Positions 30,959-42,198 of a stretch of DNA of 64,000 bases are shown one piece after another; position 1 is the first letter of the stretch; each line of letters opens with the position of its first letter. The position numbers were made by a program, and so were the translations under genes. The notes under the pieces are model-generated. The model had not been told where the DNA came from. It did no database searches and saw only the letters and a program-made list of their open reading frames with translations. The DNA comes from Pseudomonas beijingensis (GTDB lineage: Bacteria > Pseudomonadota > Gammaproteobacteria > Pseudomonadales > Pseudomonadaceae): positions 5,770,001 through 5,834,000 of the forward strand of contig NZ_CP117425.1 of the NCBI RefSeq assembly GCF_030687295.1, read 5' to 3'.

Positions 30959-33757
30959 ATGGCATTGAAATCCCCCGCGTTTCGTAAAAAATTTCCGTTG
31001 CTGGTCACCGGCAGTCTGCTGGCCCTGCAACCCCTGGCCTCTTCATTCGTCGTCGCGGCGCAGCAGTATGACTGCTCCGTCTCCGCTTCGGGTGCCTGGG
31101 ACTGTGCGCCCAAGACACCGGCCGCCGCGTTACCGCCGCGTCCCGTGCATGACGGCAGCGCGGTTTCCGATAGCGGCGCGGCTGCGGCCGACAGCAGCTC
31201 GGGCGAGGTCGCCGGCGAAAAGCCGATGCTCGTTACCGAAGCCAAGGGCCGAGGTCTGAAGTCGCGCAGTGCAGACTACAGCCACCTGGATTGGGTTCCA
31301 CGAGAGAACCTCACCCCGGCGCAACTGGCTGAAACCGGTCCGTACTGCGCCGGTGCCTATATCGAGCCGACGCGTCCTGGCATGAATGACAAGACCGCCA
31401 AGAGCGACGCCCCCACCTTCCTCGGCGCCAAGGCGTCACGCTATCAGCAGGAAGAACAGGTGGCGACCCTGGCCGGTGACGTGGTCATGCGCCAGGGCAG
31501 CATGCAGGTCGAGGCCGACGAGGCCAGCCTGTACCAGGCCGAGAACCGTGGCGAGCTGAGCGGCAACGTGCGGGTTCGCGACAACGGTACGCTGATCGTC
31601 GGCGACCACGCCGATGTACAACTGGACACCGGCGAAGCCAAGGTCGACAACGCCGAATACGTGATGCACAAGTCGCGCATCCGCGGTAACGCGCTGTACG
31701 CCAAGCGCGCCGAGAACGCGATCATCCGTCTCAAGGACGGTACGTACACCACGTGCGAGCCGGGCAGCAACGCCTGGACGCTCAAGGGCAACAACATCAC
31801 CCTGAACCCGGCTACCGGCTTCGGCACCGCGACCAACGTGACGCTGCGGGTCAAGGACATTCCAGTCCTGTACACGCCTTATATCTATTTCCCGATCGAC
31901 GACCGTCGCCAGTCCGGCTTCCTGCCGCCGACCATCGGCAGCGGCACCGATACCGGCTTCCTGCTGGTCACCCCGTACTACTTCAACCTGGCACCGAACT
32001 ACGACGCCACGTTGTACCCGCGCTACATGAGCAAGCGTGGCCTGTTGATGGAAGGCGAGTTCCGCTACCTGACCAAGTCCAGCGAAGGTCAGTTCGGTGC
32101 GGCTTACCTTAATGATGAAGAAGACGAGCGCGCCAAGCAGTCCGACTACAGCAAGACCCGCTATATGTACAACTGGCAGCACAAGGGCGGGCTCGATTCG
32201 CGCGTGCTGACGGAAGTCGATTACACCAAGATCAGCGATCCTTACTACTTCCAGGATCTGGAGACCGATCAGATCGGCGTCGAGTCCAGGGATTATGTAA
32301 ACCAGCAAGGGGCCATCAGCTATCGGGGTGATAATTATGTTGCCCGCTTGAATGCCCAGGCTTATCAGATGGCGACGATTTCGAAGATCACGCCTTATAA
32401 CCGTCTGCCTCAAATAACCTTTGATGGCGCACTACCTCAGCATCCCTACGGCCTGGATTTCGCTTACAAGACGGAATTGGTTCGGTTTGATCGGGACTTG
32501 AGGAATGGCCTTTACAGCAACGAAGAAGGTGATACAACACCGTGGCTGGATAACAACATCCGCGGCCTTGCGCGGGCTAATGGCAATCGCCTGAATTTGG
32601 CACCGGTCATGAGCCTGCCGATGGAAGCGACCTATGGCTACATCAAGCCGTCTCTGAAATACCAGTACACCCAATATGATTTGGATCTGGACAGCAGAGG
32701 TAAATCGCAGGTTGCTTCGCAGAGCGCCGAGGCCGATCGTCTGCGCGGCACCTACAGCAGCAGCCAAAGCCGTGGCGTTCCGATCGCCAGCATTGACAGT
32801 GGCCTGTATTTCGACCGCGACACCCAGTGGTTCGGCACCAACTATCGCCAGACCCTGGAACCACGCCTGTTCTACCTCTATGTACCAGAGAAGGATCAGA
32901 GCGACATTCCGGTCTTCGATACCAGCGAATCGACTTTCAGCTATTCCTCGCTGTTCCGGGACAACCGCTTTACCGGTTCCGACCGTGTCGGCGACGAAAA
33001 CAAACTGTCCTTGGGCGTAACCAGCCGCTGGATCGAAGAAAACGGCTTCGAACGCCAACGCGTCAGCGTCGGCCAAGCCCTGTACTTCAAGGATCGCGAA
33101 GTGCAGTTGCCAGGCATCGATTTCAAGACACGCGAGGACGCCAAGTCGGACGTTTCCCCGTATGCCTTGGAATACGAATACCGCTGGAATCGCGACTGGC
33201 GCACCACCGCCACCTACAACTGGGACCCAGACACCCGCAGTCCTCGCTCGGGTAGCGCGATGTTCCATTATCAGCCGGAAGACAACCCGAACAAGGTCAT
33301 CAACGCTGGCTACCGCTATCGCAACGACCAAGTCCGCTACGACGAGGCTACCGGTCAGTGGCAAGTGGGCGGCGGCGACTACGGCACACCAGGCACACCT
33401 GGCTACGTGAAAGACTACTACAAGATCAAGCAGCACGACTTCTCGGTCATCTGGCCGATCGTGCCGCAGTGGAACGTCATCAGCCGTTGGCAGTATGACT
33501 ACAACCGCAACCGTACCCTGGAAGCCTTCGGTGGTTTCGAATACGACAACTGCTGCTGGAAACTGCGCCTGATCAACCGTTACTGGGTCGACTATGAAGA
33601 GTTCAGTCAGGCCGCCCCGGAAAACGAAAAAGGCGACCACGGCGTCTTCCTCCAAATTGTTCTGAAGGGACTCGGCGGCCTGACCGGCGCCAAGGTAGAG
33701 AGCTTCCTCGACAAAGGCATCCAAGGTTATCGTGAACGTGAAGATCAAGCTTTCTGA
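30959..33757 (+). CDS. lptD: LPS-assembly outer-membrane protein LptD
   Basis: The protein has 932 residues from the ATG at 30959 ([12 protein letters not shown]); the open frame upstream is antisense to amgK and not part of the gene. It carries a signal peptide, the Pseudomonas N-terminal extension, an OstA/LptA-like jellyroll ([19 protein letters not shown]) and a large C-terminal beta-barrel. LptD with LptE inserts lipopolysaccharide in the outer leaflet. Its end overlaps the surA start by about 26 bases, joining the barrel to the chaperone that folds it. Confidence 0.97.
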   Translation: MALKSPAFRKKFPLLVTGSLLALQPLASSFVVAAQQYDCSVSASGAWDCAPKTPAAALPPRPVHDGSAVSDSGAAAADSSSGEVAGEKPMLVTEAKGRGLKSRSADYSHLDWVPRENLTPAQLAETGPYCAGAYIEPTRPGMNDKTAKSDAPTFLGAKASRYQQEEQVATLAGDVVMRQGSMQVEADEASLYQAENRGELSGNVRVRDNGTLIVGDHADVQLDTGEAKVDNAEYVMHKSRIRGNALYAKRAENAIIRLKDGTYTTCEPGSNAWTLKGNNITLNPATGFGTATNVTLRVKDIPVLYTPYIYFPIDDRRQSGFLPPTIGSGTDTGFLLVTPYYFNLAPNYDATLYPRYMSKRGLLMEGEFRYLTKSSEGQFGAAYLNDEEDERAKQSDYSKTRYMYNWQHKGGLDSRVLTEVDYTKISDPYYFQDLETDQIGVESRDYVNQQGAISYRGDNYVARLNAQAYQMATISKITPYNRLPQITFDGALPQHPYGLDFAYKTELVRFDRDLRNGLYSNEEGDTTPWLDNNIRGLARANGNRLNLAPVMSLPMEATYGYIKPSLKYQYTQYDLDLDSRGKSQVASQSAEADRLRGTYSSSQSRGVPIASIDSGLYFDRDTQWFGTNYRQTLEPRLFYLYVPEKDQSDIPVFDTSESTFSYSSLFRDNRFTGSDRVGDENKLSLGVTSRWIEENGFERQRVSVGQALYFKDREVQLPGIDFKTREDAKSDVSPYALEYEYRWNRDWRTTATYNWDPDTRSPRSGSAMFHYQPEDNPNKVINAGYRYRNDQVRYDEATGQWQVGGGDYGTPGTPGYVKDYYKIKQHDFSVIWPIVPQWNVISRWQYDYNRNRTLEAFGGFEYDNCCWKLRLINRYWVDYEEFSQAAPENEKGDHGVFLQIVLKGLGGLTGAKVESFLDKGIQGYREREDQAF

Positions 33758-35054
33758 TTGTCTGCGCCCGCTGATGCTGGGCGCGCTGTTCCTGGGTACC
33801 GCGGCCAACGCCGCGGTACAGTCCATCGATAAAGTGGTGGCCATCGTCGACAACGACGTGGTCATGCAGAGCCAGCTGGACCAACGCGTCCATGAAGTGC
33901 AGCAAACCATCGCCAAGCGCGGCGGTGGCCTGCCGCCTCCGGGCGTGCTGGACCAACAAGTGCTCGAGCGCCTGATCGTCGAAAACCTGCAATTGCAGAT
34001 TGGCGAACGTTCCGGCATTCGCATCACCGATGAAGAACTGAACCAGGCCGTGGGCACCATTGCCCAGCGCAACAACATGAGCATCGACCAGTTCCGCGCC
34101 GCCCTGGCTCGCGACGGCCTCTCCTACGAGGACGCCCGCGATCAGATCCGCCGCGAAATGGTCATCAGCCGTGTGCGCCAGCGCCGTGTCGCCGAACGCA
34201 TCCAGGTGTCGGAGCAGGAAGTGAAGAACTTCCTTGCGTCCGACCTGGGCAAGATGCAGCTTTCCGAAGAGCTGCACCTGGCGAACATCCTGATTCCTAC
34301 CCCGGAAAGCGCCAACTCCGAAGCCATCCAGAGCGCTTATCGCCAGGCAATGGATGTCTACCAGCAGCTCAAGCAAGGCGCTGATTTCGGCCAGATGGCT
34401 ATAGCCAAGTCGGGCAGCGACAACGCCCTGGAAGGCGGCGACATGGGCTGGCGCAAGCCCGCTCAACTGCCACCTCCGTTCGACCGTGAACTGAGCGCCA
34501 TGGCCGTGGGCGACATCACCCAGCCAGCACGCACGCCAGGCGGCTTCATCATCCTGAAAGTGCTGGAAAAACGCGGTGGCGGAACCCAGGTCCGTGACGA
34601 AGTACATGTTCGCCACATCCTGATCAAGCCAAGCGAGATTCGCAGCGAAGCCGAGACCAAGCGCCTGGCCGAGAAACTCTACGACCGCATCGAAGCGGGC
34701 GAAGACTTCGCCGAACTGGCGAAGAGCTTCTCGGAAGACCCGGGGTCGGCCCTCAACGGTGGCGACCTGAACTGGGTTGACCCGAATGCGCTGGTTCCCG
34801 AGTTCCGCCAGGTCATGGCCGACACGCCGCAAGGCCAGCTGTCCAAGCCGTTCAAGAGCCCTTATGGCTGGCACGTGCTGGAAGTCCTTGGCCGCCGCGC
34901 CACCGACAGCACCACCCAGGCGCGCGAACAGCAGGCGATGACCGTATTGCGTAACCGCAAATACGACGAAGAGCTGCAAACCTGGCTGCGTCAGATTCGC
35001 GACGAAGCCTACGTTGAAATCAAACTTCCTGGTGCAGACCAGGCAGCGCAGTGA
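33732..35054 (+). CDS. surA: periplasmic chaperone/peptidyl-prolyl isomerase SurA
   Basis: The protein has 440 residues: a signal peptide ending near TAANAA, an N-terminal chaperone domain ([20 protein letters not shown]) and two parvulin domains centred on [12 protein letters not shown] and [12 protein letters not shown]. It escorts outer-membrane proteins, LptD among them. Two GTG starts, 33732 and 33738, are possible; AAGG is better placed for the first. Its stop overlaps pdxA by four bases. Confidence 0.96.
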   Translation: MNVKIKLSDCLRPLMLGALFLGTAANAAVQSIDKVVAIVDNDVVMQSQLDQRVHEVQQTIAKRGGGLPPPGVLDQQVLERLIVENLQLQIGERSGIRITDEELNQAVGTIAQRNNMSIDQFRAALARDGLSYEDARDQIRREMVISRVRQRRVAERIQVSEQEVKNFLASDLGKMQLSEELHLANILIPTPESANSEAIQSAYRQAMDVYQQLKQGADFGQMAIAKSGSDNALEGGDMGWRKPAQLPPPFDRELSAMAVGDITQPARTPGGFIILKVLEKRGGGTQVRDEVHVRHILIKPSEIRSEAETKRLAEKLYDRIEAGEDFAELAKSFSEDPGSALNGGDLNWVDPNALVPEFRQVMADTPQGQLSKPFKSPYGWHVLEVLGRRATDSTTQAREQQAMTVLRNRKYDEELQTWLRQIRDEAYVEIKLPGADQAAQ

Positions 35055-36040
35055 AACCCAAGCGTTTCGCGCTGACACCCGGCGAACCAGCCGGCATCGG
35101 TCCCGACCTGTGCCTGCTGCTCGCCTCGCAACCCCAGCCACATCCCCTGATAGCTATCACCAGTCGCGAGCTGCTCCTTGAGCGGGCCGCGCAACTGGGG
35201 GTGGTTGTTGACCTGCTGCCGGTGTCACCCCAGGCCTGGCCGGATGCTCCGGCGCCCGCCAACAGCCTGTATGTCTGGGATACGCCGTTGGGCGCCCCGG
35301 TCGTCACCGGGCAGTTGGATCAGGCCAACGCCGCGTTCGTCCTGCAAACCCTGACCCGCGCTGGCCAAGGCTGCCTGGACGGAGCGTTCGCCGCCATGAT
35401 CACCGCTCCGGTGCACAAGGGCGTGATCAACGAGTCCGGGATTGCCTTTTCCGGGCACACCGAATTCCTGGCTGAGCTGACCAACACCGCGCAAGTGGTG
35501 ATGATGCTCGCCACCCGTGGCCTGCGTGTGGCCCTGGTGACCACCCACCTGCCCTTGCGGGACATCGCCGACGCCATTACCCCGGAACGCCTGGAACGGG
35601 TCACGCGCATCCTGCACGCCGACCTCCAGGAAAAATTCGGCATCGCCCGGCCACGCATCCTGGTCTGCGGGCTCAACCCCCATGCCGGCGAAGGCGGACA
35701 CCTGGGCCGTGAAGAAATCGACATCATCGAACCCACCTTGGAGCGCTTGCGCAGCGAGGGCATGGACCTGCGTGGCCCGCTGCCTGCCGACACTCTGTTT
35801 ACCCCCAAATATCTGGAGCACTGCGATGCGGTGCTGGCGATGTACCACGACCAGGGCCTGCCCGTGCTGAAGTACAAAGGCTTCGGTGCGGCCGTCAACG
35901 TGACGTTAGGCCTGCCGATCATCCGTACCTCCGTGGACCATGGCACCGCCCTGGACCTGGCCGGCAGCGGCAAGATCGATACGGGCAGCCTGCAAGTCGC
36001 GCTGGAAACCGCCTACCAGATGGCCGAGACCCATTTATGA
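35051..36040 (+). CDS. pdxA: 4-hydroxythreonine-4-phosphate dehydrogenase PdxA
   Basis: At 329 residues it begins with a GTG ([20 protein letters not shown]). The metal ligands are visible in [29 protein letters not shown] and [11 protein letters not shown]. It oxidises 4-phosphohydroxy-threonine in pyridoxal phosphate synthesis. It is translationally coupled to both neighbours by overlaps with surA and rsmA. Confidence 0.97.
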   Translation: MKPKRFALTPGEPAGIGPDLCLLLASQPQPHPLIAITSRELLLERAAQLGVVVDLLPVSPQAWPDAPAPANSLYVWDTPLGAPVVTGQLDQANAAFVLQTLTRAGQGCLDGAFAAMITAPVHKGVINESGIAFSGHTEFLAELTNTAQVVMMLATRGLRVALVTTHLPLRDIADAITPERLERVTRILHADLQEKFGIARPRILVCGLNPHAGEGGHLGREEIDIIEPTLERLRSEGMDLRGPLPADTLFTPKYLEHCDAVLAMYHDQGLPVLKYKGFGAAVNVTLGLPIIRTSVDHGTALDLAGSGKIDTGSLQVALETAYQMAETHL

Positions 36041-36855
36041 CCGAGCAATACCAACACCGCGCGCGCAAGCGCTTCGGCCAGAACTTCCTGCATGACGCCG
36101 GCGTGATCGATCGCATCCTGCGCTCCATCCGGGCCAAGCCCGACGACCGCCTGCTGGAAATCGGGCCGGGCCAGGGCGCCCTGACCGAGGGCCTGCTCGA
36201 CAGCGGCGCGCAACTGGACGTCGTGGAACTGGACAAAGACCTGGTCCCGATTCTTAACCAACAGTTCGCCGGCAAGAGCAACTTCAGCCTGCACCAGGGC
36301 GACGCGCTGAAGTTCGACTTCAATAGCCTGAACGCCGAGCCGAACAGCCTGCGGGTGGTGGGCAACCTGCCGTACAACATTTCCACGCCGTTGATCTTCC
36401 ATCTGTTGAGCAATGCCGGTCTGATCCGCGACATGCACTTCATGCTGCAGAAAGAAGTGGTCGAGCGCCTCGCCGCCGGCCCTGGCGGTGGCGACTGGGG
36501 TCGCCTGTCGATCATGGTCCAGTACCATTGCCGGGTCGAACACCTGTTCAACGTCGGTCCGGGTGCATTCAACCCGCCGCCAAAAGTCGATTCGGCCATC
36601 GTCCGCCTGGTGCCCCATGCTGTCCTGCCACACCCGGCCAAAGATCATCGCCTGCTGGAGCGGGTGGTGCGCGAAGCGTTCAACCAGCGCCGTAAAACCT
36701 TGCGCAACACCTTGAAACTGTTGCTCAGCAGCGCCGAAATCGAAGCCGCCGGCGTCGACGGCAGCCTGCGCCCCGAGCAGTTGGACCTGGCGGCGTTCGT
36801 ACGCCTGGCCGACAAGCTCAGCGAACAGGCCGCTCCGCAAGCCGACGCCAACTGA
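36037..36855 (+). CDS. rsmA: 16S rRNA dimethyladenosine transferase RsmA (KsgA)
   Basis: At 272 residues it has the N-terminal [11 protein letters not shown] signature, the SAM-binding motif [13 protein letters not shown] and the catalytic NLPYNIS. It dimethylates two adjacent adenosines near the 3' end of 16S rRNA. The ATGA overlap with pdxA shows coupling. It should not be confused with the RNA-binding RsmA/CsrA. Confidence 0.97.
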   Translation: MTEQYQHRARKRFGQNFLHDAGVIDRILRSIRAKPDDRLLEIGPGQGALTEGLLDSGAQLDVVELDKDLVPILNQQFAGKSNFSLHQGDALKFDFNSLNAEPNSLRVVGNLPYNISTPLIFHLLSNAGLIRDMHFMLQKEVVERLAAGPGGGDWGRLSIMVQYHCRVEHLFNVGPGAFNPPPKVDSAIVRLVPHAVLPHPAKDHRLLERVVREAFNQRRKTLRNTLKLLLSSAEIEAAGVDGSLRPEQLDLAAFVRLADKLSEQAAPQADAN

Positions 36856-36971
36856 ACGGGTGACGAGCGCTATCGGGCAGTACGCCAGTCTGGTCTACTA
36901 CCCGATACTTGGCCTAGACTGATCTCCTGAGTCGCGCCCGCGTCCCGCTTCGTTTTTAAGGCCTTATTTGC

Positions 36972-37352
36972 ATGTCTGATCCTCGTTACCAGGTCGACGT
37001 CAGCGTCACCACCCGTTTTCTGGCAGAACAGTCGCAACCCGAGCATGACCGCTTCGCCTTCGCCTACAGTATTACCGTGCGCAACAACGGCTCGTTGCCG
37101 GCCAGGCTGCTGTCGCGGCACTGGGTCATCACCGACGGCGACGGTCATGTCGAAGAAGTGCGCGGTGAAGGCGTGGTTGGCCAGCAGCCGTTGATCGACG
37201 CCGGCGCAAGCCACAGCTACAGCAGCGGGACGGTGATGACCACCAAGGTCGGCACCATGCAGGGTACCTACCAGATGCTGGCCGAGGATGGCACACGCTT
37301 CGATGCCGTCATCAAGCCCTTTCGCCTGGCCGTGCCCGGAGCCCTGCACTAA
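36972..37352 (+). CDS. apaG: ApaG protein
   Basis: This is a 126-residue DUF525/ApaG protein with the fibronectin-like pattern [20 protein letters not shown] and the GxGxVG-like glycine stretch EGVVGQQP. ApaG proteins accompany apaH and are of unsettled function. The stop and the apaH start share one base (TAATG). Confidence 0.96.
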   Translation: MSDPRYQVDVSVTTRFLAEQSQPEHDRFAFAYSITVRNNGSLPARLLSRHWVITDGDGHVEEVRGEGVVGQQPLIDAGASHSYSSGTVMTTKVGTMQGTYQMLAEDGTRFDAVIKPFRLAVPGALH

Positions 37353-38229
37353 TGGCCACCTATGCGGTCGGCGACCTGCAAGGCTGCCTCGACCCGCTCA
37401 AATGCCTGCTGGAACGCGTCGCCTTCGATCCGCAAAAAAGATACGTTGTGGCTGGTGGGTGACTTGGTCAACCGGGGTCCGCAGTCCCTTGAGACGCTGC
37501 GCTTTCTCTACAGCATCCGCCAGTCGCTGGTGTGTGTGCTCGGCAACCACGACCTGCACCTGTTGGCCGCCTGGCAGAACATCGAGCGCCTGAAAAAATC
37601 CGATACCTTGAGCGAAATACTCGCCGCCCCCGATTGCATTGAACTGCTGGAGTGGCTGCGCCAGCAAAAGCTCATGCATTACGACGAGCAACGCAACCTC
37701 GCGCTGGTCCATGCTGGCATCCCGCCCCAGTGGTCCCTGCGCAAGGCGCTCAAGTGCGCCGCCGAGGGTGGAACAGGCATTGCGCGACGACAATCTGTTC
37801 GCCCCTTACCTGGATGGCATGTACGGCAACGAGCCGGTCAAGTGGGACAACGACCTCACCGGCAGCGCCCGCCTTCGCGTCATCACCAATTATTTCACGC
37901 GCATGCGCTTCTGCACCCGCGACGGCAAGCTCGATCTCAAGGGCAAGGAAGGCATCGAGACCGCACCACCTGGCTATGCCCCCTGGTTCAAGCACAGCGA
38001 GCGCAAGACCCGTCACCTGAAGATCATTTTCGGGCACTGGGCGGCATTGGGAGGTCAATCCGACGAACCCGGCGTATTTGCCCTCGATACCGGCTGCGTG
38101 TGGGGCAGCGCCATGACGCTGATGAACGTCGACACGGGCGAGCAGCTGCGTTGCGATTGCGACGAACAGGGCCACGCCACAATCCATCACCCGACCACTG
38201 CACCATTGCCGACCGGCACCGCCGTTTGA
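37352..38229 (+). pseudogene. apaH: diadenosine tetraphosphatase ApaH, broken by two +1 frameshifts
   Basis: The frame starts at the ATG 37352 ([20 protein letters not shown]) and would stop at a TGA after about 36 codons. One extra A in the run 37434-37439 explains the first shift: skipping it continues with [14 protein letters not shown] and [11 protein letters not shown]. One extra G at 37766-37768 explains the second: skipping it restores [17 protein letters not shown] through to the stop at 38229. The repaired 291-residue protein has all the phosphoesterase motifs (GDLQG, GDLVNRG, GNHD). ApaH splits Ap4A to ADP. Both changes are homopolymer insertions, so sequencing error is at least as likely as gene loss. 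Confidence 0.9.
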
Positions 38230-38261
38230 CCGGTGTTGCGCTCAAGCTACAGGAGTCCCTC

Positions 38262-38591
38262 ATGACCGAATTCAAACGCATCCCCCCGGAACAGGCCCAG
38301 GCCCTGCGCGAGCAAGGCGCGGTCGTCGTCGACGTTCGCGACCCAGCCACGTTCGCGGCTTCGCATATCAGTGGCGCCCAGCATCTGGATAACCATTCCA
38401 TCGCCGACTTCATCCGTGCCGCCGACCTCGATGCGCCAACCGTCGTGGTCTGCTATCACGGCAACTCCAGCCAGAGCGCAGCCGCCTATCTGATCAGCCA
38501 AGGCTTCAGCGACGTCTACAGCCTGGACGGCGGTTTTGAGCTATGGCGCACGACTTATCCTGCAGAAATAGCTCAAGGCAATCAGGAATAA
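38262..38591 (+). CDS. glpE: thiosulfate sulfurtransferase GlpE
   Basis: This is a single-domain rhodanese of 109 residues. The active-site loop is [10 protein letters not shown] with the persulfide cysteine, preceded by [11 protein letters not shown]. It moves sulfane sulfur from thiosulfate to acceptors. AGGAG lies upstream of the ATG, and it follows apaH by 32 bases at the end of the lptD-apaH gene series. Confidence 0.95.
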   Translation: MTEFKRIPPEQAQALREQGAVVVDVRDPATFAASHISGAQHLDNHSIADFIRAADLDAPTVVVCYHGNSSQSAAAYLISQGFSDVYSLDGGFELWRTTYPAEIAQGNQE

Positions 38592-38606
38592 TTTTTTATG
38601 TCGCCC

Positions 38607-38656
38607 AAGCCCGCGTGAACCGTGGGTTTGGACGCTGGCAGACGAACGGTCTGCCA
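38607..38656 (+). terminator. two adjacent hairpins after glpE
   Basis: The first stem (38607-38629) pairs AAGCCCGCG with CGTGGGTTT around a five-base loop and ends in TTT. The second (38636-38656) is a perfect TGGCAGAC/GTCTGCCA stem without a T-run. The first can serve as a terminator; the second may be a protein site upstream of prkA. The rest of the 299-base gap to prkA shows no gene. Confidence 0.5.
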
Positions 38657-38890
38657 CAACTAATTACGTATTCCACCTTTACCTCCGTGATTCCGAACTA
38701 TCCTTAGCCTCAGGCCATCCAAAACAGGGGAGAGCCGGTACACCGGCGCGCGGGTCATCGGGAGTCAGCTTTCAGGAGCCTGCATTCTTGAAAGCATTCT
38801 GGGGGGTAAACGGCAACTGGATTCCCAGCGGCTGTCCAGCATCGACTGATTGATCCGACACCGGCTCCACGTATCGAGCGAGGTGACGTC

Positions 38891-40813
38891 ATGAGCATTT
38901 TTAGCCACTTCCAGCAACGTTTCGAGTCCACGCGGCAAGAGGAATACTCGCTGCAGGAATACCTCGAACTCTGCAAGCAGGACCGCAGTGCCTATGTGTC
39001 GGCTGCGGAACGTCTGTTGCTGGCCATCGGAGAACCGGAGCTGCTGGATACCTCGGCCAACTCGAGGCTTTCGCGGATATTCTCCAATAAGGTGATTCGC
39101 CGCTATCCGGCCTTTGAGGACTTCCACGGGATGGAAGAATGCATCGACCAGATCGTGTCCTATTTCCGCCACGCCGCCCAAGGCCTGGAAGAGAAGAAAC
39201 AAATCCTCTATCTGCTCGGCCCCGTGGGTGGCGGTAAATCGTCCCTGGCCGAAAAACTCAAACAACTGATCGAAAAAGTGCCCTTCTATGCCATCAAGGG
39301 CTCGCCGGTGTTCGAATCGCCCCTGGGGCTGTTCAACGCCACCGAAGACGGCGCGATCCTCGAGGAAGACTTCGGCATTCCACGCCGCTACCTCAGTACC
39401 ATCATGTCGCCATGGGCGACCAAGCGCCTGGCCGAGTTTGGCGGTGACATCAGCCAGTTCCGGGTGGTCAAGCTCTACCCGTCGATCCTCAACCAGATCG
39501 CGGTGGCCAAGACCGAACCGGGGGACGAAAACAACCAGGATATTTCGGCCCTGGTGGGCAAGGTCGATATTCGCAAATTGGAAGAATTCCCACAGAACGA
39601 CGCCGACGCCTACAGCTATTCGGGTGCACTGTGCCGGGCCAACCAGGGCCTGATGGAATTCGTCGAAATGTTCAAGGCGCCCATCAAGGTGCTCCACCCG
39701 CTGCTGACCGCCACCCAGGAAGGCAACTACAACAGCACCGAGGGCCTGGGGGCCATTCCGTTCACCGGCATCCTGCTGGCTCACTCCAACGAGTCGGAAT
39801 GGCATACCTTCCGCAACAACAAGAACAACGAAGCCTTCATCGACCGGATCTATATCGTCAAGGTGCCGTACTGCCTGCGCGTGACCGACGAGGTGAAGAT
39901 CTACGACAAGCTGCTGTTCAACAGTTCGCTGTCCAAGGCTCATTGCGCCCCCGACACCCTGAAGATGCTGGCCCAGTTCACGGTGCTGTCGCGTCTCAAG
40001 GAGCCGGAAAACTCCAACATCTATTCGAAGATGCGTGTGTACGACGGTGAAAACCTAAAGGACACCGATCCAAAGGCCAAGTCGATCCAGGAATACCGCG
40101 ACAACGCGGGGGTCGACGAAGGGATGAATGGGCTGTCCACACGCTTCGCGTTCAAGATCCTGTCCAAGGTCTTCAACTTCGACCCCCACGAGATCGCGGC
40201 CAACCCCGTACACCTGCTGTATGTGTTGGAACAGCAGATCGAACAGGAACAATTCCAGGCCGAAACCCGCGAACGCTACCTGCGTTTCCTCAAGGAATAC
40301 CTGGCGCCGCGCTACATCGAGTTCATCGGCAAGGAAATCCAGACGGCGTACCTGGAGTCCTACAGCGAATACGGCCAGAACATCTTCGATCGCTACGTGC
40401 TGTACGCAGACTTCTGGATCCAGGACCAGGAATACCGTGACCCGGAAACCGGCGAGATACTCAATCGCGTGGCCCTCAACGAGGAGCTGGAAAAAATCGA
40501 AAAACCGGCGGGCATCAGCAATCCGAAAGATTTCCGCAACGAAATCGTCAACTTCGTGCTGCGCGCCCGGGCCAACAACAACGGCAAGAACCCAACCTGG
40601 CTCAGCTATGAAAAGCTGCGGGTGGTCATCGAGAAGAAAATGTTCTCCAACACCGAAGACCTGCTACCCGTCATCAGCTTCAACGCCAAGGCCAGCAAGG
40701 AGGACCAGCAAAAACACAACGACTTCGTCACACGCATGGTCGAACGTGGCTACACCGACAAACAGGTACGACTGCTTTCCGAGTGGTACCTGCGGGTCCG
40801 GAAATCGCAATAA
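38891..40813 (+). CDS. prkA: PrkA family serine protein kinase (YeaG-like)
   Basis: At 640 residues it is an AAA-type P-loop protein with Walker A GPVGGGKSSL at about residues 111-120 and a C-terminal kinase-like domain of the PrkA family. In E. coli YeaG is a stress-related kinase; in Bacillus PrkA is linked to sporulation. It is followed by yeaH and spoVR homologues, a conserved three-gene cassette. Confidence 0.95.
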   Translation: MSIFSHFQQRFESTRQEEYSLQEYLELCKQDRSAYVSAAERLLLAIGEPELLDTSANSRLSRIFSNKVIRRYPAFEDFHGMEECIDQIVSYFRHAAQGLEEKKQILYLLGPVGGGKSSLAEKLKQLIEKVPFYAIKGSPVFESPLGLFNATEDGAILEEDFGIPRRYLSTIMSPWATKRLAEFGGDISQFRVVKLYPSILNQIAVAKTEPGDENNQDISALVGKVDIRKLEEFPQNDADAYSYSGALCRANQGLMEFVEMFKAPIKVLHPLLTATQEGNYNSTEGLGAIPFTGILLAHSNESEWHTFRNNKNNEAFIDRIYIVKVPYCLRVTDEVKIYDKLLFNSSLSKAHCAPDTLKMLAQFTVLSRLKEPENSNIYSKMRVYDGENLKDTDPKAKSIQEYRDNAGVDEGMNGLSTRFAFKILSKVFNFDPHEIAANPVHLLYVLEQQIEQEQFQAETRERYLRFLKEYLAPRYIEFIGKEIQTAYLESYSEYGQNIFDRYVLYADFWIQDQEYRDPETGEILNRVALNEELEKIEKPAGISNPKDFRNEIVNFVLRARANNNGKNPTWLSYEKLRVVIEKKMFSNTEDLLPVISFNAKASKEDQQKHNDFVTRMVERGYTDKQVRLLSEWYLRVRKSQ

Positions 40814-40926
40814 GCAGCGGCAAGCTTCTAGCTACAAACTGCAAGGGAACGGCGTCGGGCCCAAGGTTCGACGCCACGCCCCTTACGGCTTGAGGCTTAC
40901 GACTTGAAGCTCCCCCGGAGGGGCCT

Positions 40927-42198
40927 ATGAGCTATGTGATCGACCGACGCCTTAACGGCAAGAACAAGAGCACGGTGAACCGCCAGCGGTTCCTGCGGCG
41001 TTACCGTGACCACATCAAGAAGGCCGTCGAAGAGGCGGTCAGCCGGCGCTCCATTACCGATATGGAACACGGCGAACAGATCAGCATCCCCGGCCGCGAC
41101 ATCGACGAGCCGGTGCTTCACCATGGTCGCGGCGGCAAACAGACCGTCGTGCACCCTGGCAACAAGGAGTTCACCAGTGGCGAGCACATCCCCCGGCCTC
41201 AGGGTGGAGGTGGCGGCAAGGGCCCTGGCAAGGCAGGCAATTCCGGCGAAGGTATGGATGAGTTCGTCTTCCAGATCACCCAGGAAGAATTTCTGGAGTT
41301 CATGTTCGAAGATCTGGAACTGCCGAACCTGGTCAAGCGCAACCTGACTGGTACCGATACCTTCAAGACCGTGCGTGCCGGTATCAGCAATGAAGGCAAT
41401 CCTTCACGCATCAACATTATCCGTACCCTTCGTTCGGCCCACGCCCGGCGCATCGCGCTGTCGGGCAGCAGCCGGGCCAAACTGCGCGAAGCCAAGGAAG
41501 AGCTGGCTCGCCTGAAATGCGAAGAACCCGACAATTTTGGCGACATTCAAGACCTTGAAGCGGAAATAGAGAAACTCAGCGCACGCATCCACCGCGTCCC
41601 GTTCCTCGACACGTTCGACCTCAAGTACAACCTGCTGGTGAAACAGCCAAACCCCAGTTCCAAGGCGGTGATGTTCTGCCTGATGGACGTGTCCGGCTCC
41701 ATGACCCAGGCCACCAAGGACATCGCCAAGCGTTTTTTCATCCTGTTGTACCTGTTCCTGAAACGAAACTACGACAAGATCGATGTGGTCTTCATTCGCC
41801 ACCACACCAGCGCCCGAGAAGTGGACGAAGAGGAGTTCTTCTACTCCAGGGAAACCGGTGGCACCATCGTTTCCAGCGCGTTGAAGCTGATGCAGGAAAT
41901 CATGGCCGAACGCTACCCCGCCAACGAATGGAACATCTATGCGGCCCAGGCGTCGGACGGAGATAACTGGAACGACGACTCACCGATCTGCCGTGACATC
42001 CTGATCAACCAGATCATGCCGTTCGTCCAGTACTACACCTATGTGGAAATTACCCCACGGGAACACCAAGCCCTGTGGTACGAATACGAACGGATTGCCG
42101 AAGCTTTTTCCGACACGTTTGCCCAACAGCAACTGGTCTCGGCCGGGGATATCTACCCGGTCTTCCGTGAACTCTTCCAGCGCAGGTTAGTGACATGA
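40927..42198 (+). CDS. YeaH/YhbH family DUF444 protein with VWA-like domain
   Basis: The protein has 423 residues. The N-terminal half is basic and contains a Gly/Pro-rich segment; the C-terminal half has a von Willebrand A-like metal site ([14 protein letters not shown], with a DxSxS motif). It always accompanies PrkA. CCGGAGG lies before the ATG. Its stop overlaps the spoVR start in an ATGA. Biochemical function is unknown. Confidence 0.93.
   Translation: MSYVIDRRLNGKNKSTVNRQRFLRRYRDHIKKAVEEAVSRRSITDMEHGEQISIPGRDIDEPVLHHGRGGKQTVVHPGNKEFTSGEHIPRPQGGGGGKGPGKAGNSGEGMDEFVFQITQEEFLEFMFEDLELPNLVKRNLTGTDTFKTVRAGISNEGNPSRINIIRTLRSAHARRIALSGSSRAKLREAKEELARLKCEEPDNFGDIQDLEAEIEKLSARIHRVPFLDTFDLKYNLLVKQPNPSSKAVMFCLMDVSGSMTQATKDIAKRFFILLYLFLKRNYDKIDVVFIRHHTSAREVDEEEFFYSRETGGTIVSSALKLMQEIMAERYPANEWNIYAAQASDGDNWNDDSPICRDILINQIMPFVQYYTYVEITPREHQALWYEYERIAEAFSDTFAQQQLVSAGDIYPVFRELFQRRLVT

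Noticed and set aside
32432..34084. Minus-strand open frame of 550 codons opposite lptD and surA
   Set aside because: Antisense shadow; the opposite strand codes for two recognised proteins.
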